From Rotaria sordida (Eukaryota; Rotifera; Eurotatoria; Philodinida; Philodinidae): a stretch of DNA of 64,000 nt. Shown here piece after piece: positions 38,855 to 52,300 of the stretch (position 1 is its first letter; every line of letters starts with the position of its first letter). The stretch covers positions 250,879 through 314,878 of the forward strand of contig CAJNOL010000022.1 of assembly GCA_905250125.1 (NCBI GenBank), written 5' to 3'. A program made the translations under genes and the position numbers. The notes under the pieces were generated by a model. It searched no databases. It was not told where the DNA came from and was given only the letters and a program-made list of their open reading frames with translations.

Positions 38855-39874
38855 TTTACTGATATTTTTGTTGCTGTTGTTATTTAGTGTATTGGCGATG
38901 AAATCTGAAGCTCAATAGGATATTCGTGATAAAATATACGCACGCACACACAAACACAAAAAAGAAAAAGGAGAAAAAAATGAGTGCAACTAAGGGTAGA
39001 CATGGCCCTTTTATCGAGCTAAACTTTTTTTCTTTTTCTTTTGCGTTCTATATGCTTTATGATTCGACGAGAAAGAGGAGGCGAATGAAACATCATCATG
39101 CAAATAAGATCTATCTTGTTCGCTCGCTCTCTCTATCGGTCTGTCTTTCTCTCTCTCTCTTTCACCACAGTTGCTTGTGGTGGGCATATGTAGGCAATTA
39201 TTTTTTCCTCTGCTTGTGAATTTGTATCGAGGAGAAAAAACGAGATCAATTCTTTTCTCTGTCCCTCTCTCTCTGTTTACTGCCTGTTACTGTTTAATCA
39301 TTCGATGGTGGTCTGCATACATACTACAAACAGTTTCAAGCCTACTTAAGATAGCAACGAAGCGAGACGCATCGGGCAAGATAAAGAACGAGAAAAAGAA
39401 AAAAAAAAGGAGAAGAATTATTTCTTTTCTTTCTATGTACATTTGGCCGATGTGCTTTTTCTCGAGTAAATAAACCCGTCTATGTATAATATAACCTAAA
39501 GCTAAAGATACACAATGCACACGTACAAAAGAAGACAAAAGACATTTGTATAGTTAATAACATGCATACTATTTCTGTCGCTCGTTCTCATCTATTCAAA
39601 AAAGCTTAGATTTCATCTTGCCATTTACATATATACACACGCACACATACTCGGAATATGTATCTCGAATACATATTTCGAACGGCAAACATATGATTAT
39701 TTATCAAAGGATAATGTTCGCTAGAGATTTTGTATTTTTCTTTTTTTTTTCTGCTTTATTCAAGTTACAACTACACATAAGAATCGTGAATGAAGGTTAT
39801 TTAAACTAAAACATATTTTATTTCTACAGATATTGGCTTGTTTATGATCAACAAATTTGTTGTTTTTGTTAGTA
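38855..39874. other. Spacer between IF genes
   Basis: About 1 kb with T-rich and CT-rich tracts (around 39125-39160 and 39262-39280). It probably carries the promoter of the IF gene at 38854. No gene seen. Confidence 0.55.
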
Positions 39875-41419
39875 TTAATAATGAGGTGAATCAGCACGTG
39901 ATACTGATGGTGATCGAGTATTGATACCAGCAGTTGTCGCTGATGAATATGTAACTTCATGTATATTGTGTGAATTGATTGGACCTGATATATTTCTCAT
40001 TAAACATAAATTAAGTGAATCAAGTAATGATCGACCACGATTCATTATTTTTTCTGCTTCTTCAGCAAAATGCCGTAGACCAATTTGATTTGTGCTACCT
40101 TCAAGTAATAAACGATAACGATGTATTTCTTCTTCGAGTGTTGTACGATATTTTTCTAAATCATTTATATAACCTTTAAGACGATCAATTTCATCTCGAA
40201 AATGTTTTTGTTCATCAATTAAACGTTGATCATCTTGATATGTTGTTGATTGTATTTGTTGTCGTATATCAATTATTTGTCTATCAAGATCTTGATTTTC
40301 CATTTGTAAATTATTAATTCGACTACGTACATCCGTTATACTACGTGTTATTTCACGAATTTTTTCTGTTTGCCATTGTGATTCAATAAGTTGTTTTGGT
40401 TGATGATATTCAATTAATCCATTAACTTTAGCTTGATAATAATTTTGTAATTGTTGTTGTTGTTGATCAGTTAATGTTTCAAATTGTTTACGTATTTCAC
40501 GTATAGCTGATGTTAATTCACCTTCAAAAAATGGTGCTGGATCAACATTAGCTATAGTAACTTTTGAACGAATTTGTTCGATATCAAATTTATGTGCTGT
40601 TTCAAGTGCTTTTAATTCTTGTTCGAGAACAGTTTTTTCAGCTATTAATAATTGTTTTTGTGTTGCTTCATTAGCTATTTCAGTTATAAGATTTGCAACA
40701 TCAGATCGAATACGTTGTAATTCAGCATTATACAAAGTAATTTCATCATCATTATCAAGAATTGTTTTTCGTATTAATTCAATTTTTTTTTCAAGATCAA
40801 TAATTTTTTCTCGCAATTGTTTTAATTGATATTTAACATTATTGATTTGTTCAGGTCGTTGTGCATTTGATAAACGTTGTTCAACTTGTTTAAGACGTTG
40901 TTCACTTTCTTGTCGTTTATTTTGTCCTAAACGTACATCATCATCCATACGTTTTAATGTATCTTCAGCTTCTTTTTTTTCACGTGTTATTATTTCACGT
41001 ATACGTTGTAAACCAATACCTTTTTTATTACGTATACTATCCAAATCACGACTAAGTTTACGATTAACAGCTTCTAAATAACGAATTCTACCAATATATT
41101 CAGCAAATCGATCATTTAATTCAGCTAATTGTCGTTTTTCTTCAACACGTTGACTAGTAAATGGAACTAATGCCCACTTACTAATACCAATAGTACCACG
41201 TAATGGTACAGCATTACTTGATATTGATTGTGATACAGTCATTTTTGATGTCATACTTCGATTTCCACTACTAAAATTTTTTACTGGTCGAGTTATAATA
41301 ACTTGACGTGGTGCTATAGCTGACATATAACCAATAGAATTATATGCATCATATGTTGTATTTAAACGTGAATCAGTTGTATACATCTCTTCACGTTGTA
41401 CATCATAGATAGTAGGCAT
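39875..41419 (-). CDS. Intronless intermediate filament protein
   Basis: A single 514-residue open frame starting MPTIYDVQREEMYTT. The rod begins LNDRFAEYIGRIRYLEAVNR and ends with EEEIHRYRLLLEGSTNQIGL. Coil 1B is long. The conserved coil 2 segment DPAPFFEGELTSAIREIRKQ matches DPxxFFxxELxxAIRDIR in its two neighbours. Coil 2 is diverged and Gln-rich. The short tail (about 70 residues) has no lamin-tail domain and ends SRADSPHY. It has no introns, while its two neighbours have four and at least nine exons. It may therefore be a retrocopy or have lost its introns; the divergence shows it is old and not a recent pseudogene, and the intact frame argues for function. Confidence 0.93.
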   Translation of the reverse strand: MPTIYDVQREEMYTTDSRLNTTYDAYNSIGYMSAIAPRQVIITRPVKNFSSGNRSMTSKMTVSQSISSNAVPLRGTIGISKWALVPFTSQRVEEKRQLAELNDRFAEYIGRIRYLEAVNRKLSRDLDSIRNKKGIGLQRIREIITREKKEAEDTLKRMDDDVRLGQNKRQESEQRLKQVEQRLSNAQRPEQINNVKYQLKQLREKIIDLEKKIELIRKTILDNDDEITLYNAELQRIRSDVANLITEIANEATQKQLLIAEKTVLEQELKALETAHKFDIEQIRSKVTIANVDPAPFFEGELTSAIREIRKQFETLTDQQQQQLQNYYQAKVNGLIEYHQPKQLIESQWQTEKIREITRSITDVRSRINNLQMENQDLDRQIIDIRQQIQSTTYQDDQRLIDEQKHFRDEIDRLKGYINDLEKYRTTLEEEIHRYRLLLEGSTNQIGLRHFAEEAEKIMNRGRSLLDSLNLCLMRNISGPINSHNIHEVTYSSATTAGINTRSPSVSRADSPHY

Positions 41420-43303
41420 TATAATTTATACACAGATAAAAAAAAACAAAATGAATTTCTTGATTTGAATGTTTAACGAATGTGTGAGTGTGTATGTATC
41501 ACAGCGATACAGAGAAATGAGTACTGTTGTACTCTTTATATAAGAGAAGAATATAGCGAATATGTATGCGTGTGTATATGTAACAGAGTCATCTATTCAA
41601 TTTCTCATCAGAATGTACAAATCCAACATTAATCACATACACATTACATGTTCATGTGGTTTCTTTTAGGTGCATATGCATTTTTGAAAAAAAAAAGTGA
41701 TATTCTATAGTTCTATTAAAAGCAATAGTGCATATACCAAAGCTTTTACTACTGCCCACAAACGATTATCATGCAATATCCAATGCCCAGAAATCAATAA
41801 AAAATTGAATAGCAAAAAAAATGTATTCTATTATCCTACCTGATTCAGCTGTTGATAATGGCCAAGACAGAGAACTTGACTGTAATGACACCGGTTCAGA
41901 GGCTATAAAAAAAATATTATCAAAATCAATATTTGTTGTTCGTTTTTTATTAACATATCATTGTATTCTTTTTTGTCGAAATATTTTACAATGCCAACTT
42001 TGATCCACAGAGCTTAATTTTGTTGAACCGACTCATATCAAATCAAGTAACATAATCTACTAGTGTCATATTATCTTATAAGAGAAGTCCTTCAAATAAT
42101 TAATCGCGTTTGAATCGACACTACGTGCATCCTGTAGCTTTACAATGTGTTTTAAATATTCTGAAAAAAGTTTGGACTCTTAACTTATTGCTGCATAGAT
42201 ACAGCAAAGCTATGATAATTTTTAATTGAATATCGTAGTTCCCCTTAGGCACACTAGGACAACTCATTTTTCGAATTTCAACTGGAAACATTGTACAGAA
42301 ACAAGGCTAAACGAGAATAGTTTGTTGCAAAAGTTTCAAGTATTTTAATTTGCTTCTATCTTGAAATAAGAACATCGAATCTACTGTTATCTATGAGTGG
42401 TATAAATGACACGTTATCACCGTAGCTGTATCTAGGGATAGGAACAACAACAACAATAACAAGATCTGAAACATTCACACGATAATATCTCATGAGAAAT
42501 GTCGCTCGACTGATTAATTACTTTTGAGTCACGACTATGCGCATCATGTAGATCTAAATGAGTTTTTACATATCTGGAAAACAGTTCGAGCTCGTAGATT
42601 TTCGAATTTCGACTTGAAACTTTGCATTGAAATAAGCCTTGACGAGAATATGTAATCATGAAAGTATGCTGCCATTTTATCTATCCTTGTTCTGAAATAA
42701 GAACATCGAATGTGTGGGTATATATGAGCGATGTCACAGACGCGCTTTTATCATGATTGTATCTTGAAATAGAAACAATAAAAATATCTGAAACTTTCAC
42801 AATAAACTATTTTCATCAAGGCTTATTTCTATATAAAATTTTTAGTCGAAATTCGAAAATCAATTTTTCTGTTACTGCAGTATTCATGTTAAAAACTACT
42901 GTAAAAGTTCAGTATCTCAGCAGCAATAAGTTAAGAATCGGAACTGTTTTTCAAGATATTCATAGCTTATTTATAGCTTGGAGTTAAAAGCGATTTATCA
43001 GTTGGAGGATTTTCCTTGTTAGACCAAAAAAAAAATTCACTCCGTATATCTCTGAAACAGTCGCAATCCTTTAAATTAAATTGACTTATTTTTCTACTTT
43101 ACTTTCTAATAGATAAAAATAAATAAAATAAGATAGAGCACTACAATTCCTATCGGTTATAACATTGAATATAGATCTTGAAATTCAACTAACTAACGTT
43201 AATTCTTAATTATCTTTTTTGGAGTTATGAATTTACAAAATAAATATACAGAGAATATAGTATAATGTGTACAAAAGAAATAATTTTTAAATAAATTTAT
43301 TAT
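41420..43303. other. Intergenic region with repeats
   Basis: Contains the promoter side of the intronless IF gene (near 41420-41700) and a repeat family at 42085-43020. A 60-codon frame at 41821-42003 (+) is open but matches nothing I recognise. Confidence 0.55.
42085..43020. repeat. Three-armed repeat: two direct and one inverted diverged copy
   Basis: Arms at about 42085-42450, 42480-42720 (same direction) and 42690-43020 (inverted) share blocks: TTTTCGAATTTCRACT, ACTTATTGCTGC, ATAAGCCTTGAYGAR and AATAAGAACATCGAAT (the last in the first two arms). The middle copy lacks an internal part. No coding capacity or clear target duplication is visible. It is probably a non-autonomous element with an internal duplication. 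Confidence 0.65.
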
Positions 43304-46300
43304 CTATTTACTTTTTGTTATTGGAATGTTGTTAGCTGATTTAATAACAGTTATTTGTATAGTTTCATAGTCATTTTTCCATAATGAATCAAATAATTTT
43401 TGACATTGTTCATATGTTTTAAATGTTCGATCATTATTTATACTAATAATTTCATCACCAATATTTATATTGGGACAATAGATTTCATCAAGAATTTTTG
43501 AAACTTGAATTTTTCCATCATATATTTCCTCAAAATCAAAACCATATTTTCCTATATAATTTGGTTGTCGTTGAACATTTAATGTCAAACAATAATCATC
43601 TGTATCATTTCTTTTAACTGTTGTTTGATCACGCATATCAATAACACGTTCAATTGTTGTTATTAATTCTTCACTTGTTGTTGTATCACTTGTTGGTGTT
43701 AAAATATTTTGTTTTTGTTCATGTAAACCTTTTTCAAATTGATTTATTTCATCATCTAATTTTTTAGCTGTTGTTTGATATTGATCACAACTCGATAAAT
43801 AACGTCGACATAATTCTTCATATTTTTCAACAATATCATCTGTATTTGAATCTGTTGTTGTACGACGATAACCATATTCTTCATAAATTTCTTCATCATA
43901 TAATGATTGATGTTTAATATTATATTCAATTTTATTTTTATCTTGATGATAATGTGAACTTGTTAAAAGTGTGCCACTAATTATTTGTGATAGATTACTA
44001 ACGGGTAATGATTGAGATTCTAATATCGTAGGATTTAATTGTTCATTTGATGGTTCAATTTCATAAATAATTGTTTCTGATGTATGAATATTATCATCTA
44101 TTAATTCATTAACAGAAGGATTAGATTCTTGATCGAATTCATTAGTTGTTTTTTCTAGATTTTCAGATATTGATTCATCAATAAATTCTGGAAATATTTC
44201 TGTTTGAAATGTATGATCGATTTCAATAGGTGTTTGTATTTTTATTGGTTTTTGAAATCCAGTTGATAAAACATCATGGACAATTATAGTTAGATTATCT
44301 ATATCAGTCATTGATTCATCAATAATTTCTTGAACATCAGAATTAAATTGATCAGTTGTTTTTGTTTTTATTGGTTTTTGAAATCTAGTTGATAAAGTAT
44401 CATGAATAATGGTACCTAGATTATCTGTATTAGTCAGTGGTTCATCAATAATTTCTTGAACATCAGAATTAAATTGATCAGTTGTTTTTGTTTTTATTGG
44501 TTTTTGAAATCTAGTTGATAAAGTATCATGAATAATGGTACCTAGATTATGTGTATCAGTCATTGATTCATCAATAATTTCTTGAACATCAGAATTAAAT
44601 TGATCAGTTGTTTTTATTTTTATTGATTTTTGCGATTGAGCTGCTAAAGCTTCATGAACAATCGTAGTTAAATTATCAATATCAAAAATTGGTTCTTCAA
44701 TTTCATGACTAATTTCATCAATTGGTTTTTCAATTTTTGTTGTTAAAATTTCATGTACAACTGGAGTTAGATTATCAATATTAGTTGTTAATTCTTCAAC
44801 TTCACTAATTTGTTGAGATTTAATTGGTTTTTGAAATCTAACTGTTAAAGCATCATGTATAATAAGACCTAAATTATCAATATTATTTTGTTCGTTTTGA
44901 TCAATTATTAAATTATCATATGACCATTCATCTGAATCATTTATTATTTGTTTTGGTTCATCATCTGTTGGTGTTATAGCATCATCATAAATAAAAAGTA
45001 AATTATTAACACATACGGTTGTTTCATGAGCTGAATGAACAATTTCAACGAGATTATCAATTGATGAATTTGCTTGTTCATCATTAATATCATCATCATA
45101 AATAAATAAAAGACTATCCATTGTATTTGTTGTTTTTCTTTGATTATATTCATGTATATCATCAACAATTGTAACTAAACAATCAATATTTGTTGTTGAT
45201 TCTTCACCTTCAGGTGATAAACGTGATTTTTCTTCATCAACTGTTGGTAATAATTGTTGCTTTCTATAATTAAATGTTTCAATTTGTTCTAATAAATTTG
45301 TTAAATTATCTATAAGAATATCTTGTTTATCTGTTGATGGTAATGTTTGTTGATTTGTTTGTGTAGGTGATGTACATGCATCATAATAAAAACTTTCTTC
45401 CGGTGACATAGTATTATTTATAAGTTCATCTCGTACACTAGGTTGATGATGAGTACTACTTACTGTTTCATCACTTTCAACAGACAATGTTGATTGATTA
45501 GTGTTATCCAGACGAGATTCTTTAGCTGTGTGATAAGAAACAGTTGTACCATCTTCCAAATCAATCAAACTATCCATATCATTAATTTGAGATGTCATTG
45601 GTTGTGATGAAAGAACATTAGTATCAAGCTTTGATGTTGTTGGACTTTCAATTGGAGTTATCTAATCAAAGAAAATTCAATTAGAATTAAAAATGACATG
45701 ATATAAATTATATTCATTGTTTATTAATTATTTTGAAATTAATGACAATGTGTGTAATAGATTTTTAATTGTATCGGTGTTTTATCTAGCGTGCGCGAGG
45801 GAGGTTAAGGGAACGGCATCCCTTCGAACGGGCCCTTTAGAAGTTTGTGCTTATTGTATGATGTACTATGTGTCTGTACTTTTGAGCCTGTCGAGTGTGG
45901 GCTGAAAAAATTTTGGACTTTATGATCTCTAGTCGTCTGAGAAATGTGTAGGATGCGCTAGTCACCGAATGTAAAAACCATCTCGTATCTTCGAGACGAC
46001 TATCCAATTCCGATTAGAAAATTTCATTGAGAACATCAAAGTACCGTTCGATCGGATCTATCAAGTCTGAACTACAATACATTGAAAGTAGCGCCACTTT
46101 CGATAGGTTACACTTCAGAGCTGGCAGCCCTAATCCGAGTCCGACAATTTTGCATCCGACAGATCCTACTGTACTTCCAAAAATACATCTTCGCCCGTCC
46201 GAAATTTTAAATATCCTCTTCGAAAGAGAAAAAGACATGAAAATTATACTTAATTAATGTATCTTTTTTTCTTCGAAAAAAAAATCAAACTTACATTTTT

Positions 46301-49300
46301 CATTGATCTAATTGATTCATCAATATCCTCATTATCAGTATGTTGCCATGAAGAATCTCGTATATCATGATCAACTGATGGTAAATCATAACCTCGACGC
46401 ATATAAGGTTCAAGATACATTCCACATGAACCAGGTGTTGATGGTGTTGTTTCTAAAGCAATATCATTTGAATCAGGTGATGATGATATTGTATCTGTTG
46501 TATCTGGTTGTCGTCGAATAGAACGACGATTTTCTTGATTATGATTAGTTTGATTTGAATGATCTGTTGTTTGTTGTTGTTCAATAACTTCTAAGAATGT
46601 TGGTCGATTACTATTATTATTATCTGTTGGTGTACGTGCAGCAAGTTGATTTATATTAAAATGAACATCAAATACTAATGGTGGTGATGAATTCATTGTT
46701 GAATGATCATTATTTGATGTATGAATAATATTTTTATTAATTGGTGTTAAATATATTTCATTATTATGTGCCCATTCATTAACTTTTGCACTTGCATTCA
46801 TCATAACTGAATGAAAATTATCAATAGGTACAATTGGTTTTATTCGTGGATTTGTTATACCTGTTGATAAATATGCAGCCATAAGTAATGTTTCATCATT
46901 ATGTTCAGGTGTTTTATCAAGACGAAATTTCGGTAATGGACATTCAGTAATTTTTTTCATATTTGTTGGTGATGCTAATTTCCATTGATGTTTTCCATTT
47001 GATGAATGATATATATATTCATCATCTTGTAAACGACGTGTTTTTTTATCTAATTCACCATAAAGTTCTCGAATTTGATCACGTGTATAATTAGGCATTG
47101 ATGATGGAATTGCTGGTGTATTTGCAGCTTCATATGCTATTTCACGACCACGAGTAATTATAGCTGCTTTTTCATCATCATTCGTATCTTGTTTAACAAC
47201 TTGACGACGATAAATAAAACATGCATCAGTAACAGTTTGAATTGGTACATTATCTTGAGTTCGAACATGTTTATCACGTTTTTGTGTAGAATAACTAAAT
47301 TTTAAATAATTAATATATTTTAAAATCTTTGAATTCTTTTTTGTTTTGTCTTTTTACTTACATCAAACTAGATGGTTTCTTTTTAGTTGGTTCCGTTGTT
47401 GTTGTTGTTATTTTTGAAATAGATTGTTGAAGTGAATCAAGTGATTTATGTGTATCCATTGATCCATCTTCACTTTTTTCTAATGATATTTTACTTCGAC
47501 GTTTATTATTATTATTAACATTTGAAATAACACTACGATCTGTTAACATCGATGTATTTGTGCCTAAACATTTATATAAAATAATAAAACATAAACTTAA
47601 TAGTTATAAGCTGAGGGTGTCTTCCTACGACATGTCCTCAAATTTGATCAATTTTTAGAGAATACCTTCAAGTGTCTGAATATTACAATATCTTTTAGTT
47701 TGAGTAAGGTTTAACAGGTGTTATAAGCTTTGCAAAATTTACTTATTTGATGTCAATAGAAAAAGTAATCCTTACCTAGTCGCCTACACTTATAATATGC
47801 CTTTCGGGAAGATTTTATTCATGAAAGCTTGTTCAATAGATTTCCTCTATGAGATGACATATTCTGCTTTTAGAAGAAATATCGGGTTTTTTTTTAAGTT
47901 GGAACCTTCAAGATATGTCTGAAGGTGAAGTTCGGCATACCATGAAAAATAGAGGTTTTATGAAATATTAAATTACACGGTTTAGCATCATTAGTTTTTA
48001 ATGAAACTTTGTGTATGTACAAGTGTCTATCTACCATGTATATTATCTTCAAATTAGAAGACATTTTGACGCTGTACTGAAGACATAAAAAATAATTGAA
48101 TCAGTGTCGTAACTATAATACTAATTAAATCTTTTTTATATTTCTTCAGTACAGCGTAAAAAATGTCTTGTTATTTAGAGATACTATACCTAATGGATAG
48201 ACATTACTACATACAAAATTTCATTGAAAAGTAATGATGCTCAAGCGTATAATTTAATATTTCACAAAACTTCTACTTTTCATGGTATGCTAAACTTCAC
48301 CTTCAGATATATCTTGAAGACTCCAACATCAAGAAAATGACATTTCTTCTAAAAGCAGAATATGTCATGTCATAGAAGCAAAAATCTATTGAACAAGTTG
48401 TCATCAGGAAAATTTTCCCATAAGGCATTGTAAGAGTAATAGACTTGGTAAAGATTACTTTGTATACTGACATCAAATAAACAAATTTTGCAAATGTCAT
48501 AACTCTTGTTAGATCTTACATAACTCAAAAGATATTGTAATATTCAGATACATTGAAGGTATTTTCTCAACAAACTGATCAAATTTGATGGCATGTCATA
48601 GGAAGATATGGCCTCCTATCTCTTTAAATGTTATATTTACCATCTGTTTCAATGAAACCACTATCTCTATTTGGACTTGTATTACGTTTATAAACCAATG
48701 GTTTATAGTGTTGTTCATGTATCAATTTATGTTTATTTGAAATTGTTTTTAAATCTGTATTTGTTATAATTTCATCTGTAATAGTTAATGATTTTCGACT
48801 TTCATTAGGTGATGGTGTTGATGAATGTTCAAGAGATAATTTTTTAAATTCATCTAATGTTAATGAACTTAAATGTTGTATTGTTGTATTATTTAATAGA
48901 GATCGTTCTGTACAACGACATATACCAATAGATATTGATTTTTTATGTCGACGTAATGTTAAAAATTCTGATTTAATATGATCATTTGTTAATGTTATTG
49001 GTGATTTAAAAATATTCTTATCATTAAGAAAAACAAGAATATCTCCTAAAAAATATCAAAAAAAAAAAAAAACAAAATAATTATTTCAATAAGTTTTTTG
49101 AATTTTAAATCAATTTAAATAGAAATAATTGATTGAGAAAATTTGATTAAAATAGAGTTTGTTATTGTAAATTATTTTCTATGAATATTACATGAAAAAG
49201 ATTTTAATTTTCTCTTTAGAATTTTCAAAACATATTTAATTTTCCTTTTTTTTTTCTAATTAAAATATTGATAGTTTAAATTTGAAAGATGAAAATTAAT

Positions 49301-52300
49301 TTTACTAAATCAATAGTCTATTCAATATTTTATCCAGCGAGGAAGGACAACATCCATCCGAAGTTTGTAGCTATTGTAGCACGTAAAATATGTCTATGCT
49401 CCTAAAAACAGTTGTTTGCCCTTCCGGAAGATTAATCAAATCTCGATAAAATACTGAATCCAATAAAATTGAGTTTTTTCATGTAATAGTTCTTTTCAAA
49501 AAAAAAATTCAATAAACTTTACATGTGTATAAATATTTAAATAAATCAACTTGTCAATAAAGTGTTAGTTTATCCTTGAATTTTTTATATGTATGAGCAA
49601 AGAAAGAAAAAAATGTCGTCTATTAAATATATACTCGTGTGATCATTATTTTGACAAATAGTGTCAATCGTATATGACAAAAAGTTTAATTGATCTACTT
49701 ATGATCATTATTGTATATAGATATACAAATTTCAATGACATATGGAGGAAAAAAGAAAAAGAGATTTTTATATATGAAGGATCTTATATGTTAGAGTTGC
49801 TTAACAAAGACAAAAAAAAAAAACAATTTCTATTATCATACACAATAAAATTTCTTTAATGTGAGTATCATCAGGATCAGCCAAAAGTGATCACTTTACC
49901 GAGGTACTTATTATTATTGAGGTGCTTTTCAGTTTCTTTTTTTTTTTTGCAACTTAGAAGTGTTCAATTGTAATCGCTGTTCGATTGCATAAGATAATCG
50001 TTTTCTTCTTCTTCTTTTCAGCGATTTATTTATTCAACTTTTTTAATTAGAGGTAAATCAACATATGTTGGCATAATTTAATATTACTAGCTGTTAACGC
50101 AAAAAAGGATGAAATGTTATACAAGGCGCTGTTACTGTTTGTCTAATATTGGTTTCTTTTTTCTTTGAAATACGCACAATGAATTCATTTCTTTTTTTTT
50201 ACATGCGTCTCATGATTGTTTATTATCACGCAATAAAAATAATATCATTTTTTATCTCGTCCTATGTGTGAGTGATAGAACATATGTTGCGCACATTAAA
50301 GAGGTTTTTATTGCTTATGGGGCCAGAAGGAAGCGCTCAGTGCTCACAATAAAGAAATACTCATATTTGAGAAGTTCGTCCCTGGGAAAATTCTCTTCAG
50401 CAGACTATTGATTGCCTAATATAAAGATGTTTACATCCAGTGAGATTTCACTTTACAGTAAATATTTAATTAATTAATTATATTCAATAATTTGAAACAG
50501 TAAGGAGATTAATTTCTAAATAATTAATCGTATGAATATCATTGACGTAAGAATTACACATTCGTCATCATCATTTAATATTCAAAAAAATTAAATGTCT
50601 TTATATAAACTACACGTTTATTTCTTGTAGGTTTTTTTTTGTCTTGTATTATTTCTGAGTAAACTTAATAAAAAAAAAACCATACTATGTAATGGATGGT
50701 GTACTCTCGTTCAAATATATGAATCTTTAATTACATCAAAATATAGATTGAGAAGGAAAAAAAATCATGTTTATGAAATAGAAATTATATAAAAAAGTTC
50801 ATGAGGAATGCTATTCACGAAGCCTCTTTCGTTACTAAATATAGATTCTTATCAAATTGTTCATGTAAATGAATTCATAAACTTATGCATTGCTTCATAT
50901 TTATAATTAGATCTATTTTTTTTTTTTTGCTATGAAATGTATCTATCCCTTTCTGACCTTAACTATAAAAAGCATAGTGTTTGCGAAAATATTAACATAA
51001 AAAAAAAAATTTTTCAATTATACAGAAATCGTTTCAATCGATTTTCAAATAGTAAACATAATAATAGCCAAACAAACAAGGATTCGAACTGTTCTAATAA
51101 AACAAAACAAAAATAATTATCACGCATCGATCACAGGTGTATCAACGAGTTCGATAGATTTTCCATATGTATATAATTCAAATAATTGTATTTGATTAAA
51201 ACCTTTAAATAATAATTCTTTTGGAATATATAATGTAAGTTGTGGTCCAATACTCCAATATCTTCCTATATTAAAACCATTTACAAATGCAACACCTTTA
51301 GACCATTGACCATTGAATGTTAAATATGTATCTTGTATAAAATTTTCATTTGCAATTTCAAATGGTGCATAAAATAATTGTGGACCATTTTTAAGATCAT
51401 AGATTGTATTTGAATCTTTATTATCAATTATTAATTTATTCCAATCTGTAATACTTGACATACCTTGACGAAATTCTAATACATGTATTGTCCATTCTTT
51501 TAATTCAATTTTATTATCAAATAATACTTTATCTAAAATACCTTTTCGACTACGATCAAGTGTAGGACCATAATTAATACGTCCCATATTTTCTACAATA
51601 ATTGTTAAATAAGATGTATTTGATGGTATATTGAATCGAAATGAATTATCTGTATGTAAAGATTTATGTATAACATTTCCATTAGCAAGTACAATAGCAT
51701 TATCTGCAATAGCTGTTATTACTATATAATGTTCTTCATTTTGTTTTAATAAATTTTGAATATTATTATTTGTATAAACAATAAAACCTTGTGATGCACT
51801 AATTGTTTTATTATTAATTTGAATTTGTTCCATATTTAAAGGACCATTTTGAATATGATATTTATTTGTTAAAATATCATCATTAAGTATTTGTTCAAAT
51901 GTTTTATAACCAAATATATTTATTTTTCCATAAGAAATTTTTTTTGATATTTTAGGTTGAATTATTTCAAATGTATCATCAATTATACGTTCATGATTAT
52001 AAATAATTAATTGTGAATTTTGTTCATAGAATTTTTTTATTATATTTTGTATAACAAAATATTTTTCTGTTGGATCACCTGATTCATTTAATGGTGCATC
52101 ATAATCATATGATGTAACAAGTGGTGCATATTTTTCTGATGGAAAATGATGTCCACCACTTGTAAAACCAAAATTTGTACCACCAAAAAACATATAAAAA
52201 TTAATTGATATTTCATATTTTGAATTAAGTAAAATTTCTTCAAGATCTTTTTCAAATTCTTTTGCAGTATATGCACTTTGTTGACCTGTTTGATGTTTTC

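Noticed and set aside
41821..42003. 60-codon open frame near the repeat cluster
   Set aside because: Codon use is plausible but there is no domain, no conserved context and it adjoins repeat DNA; kept only as a note.
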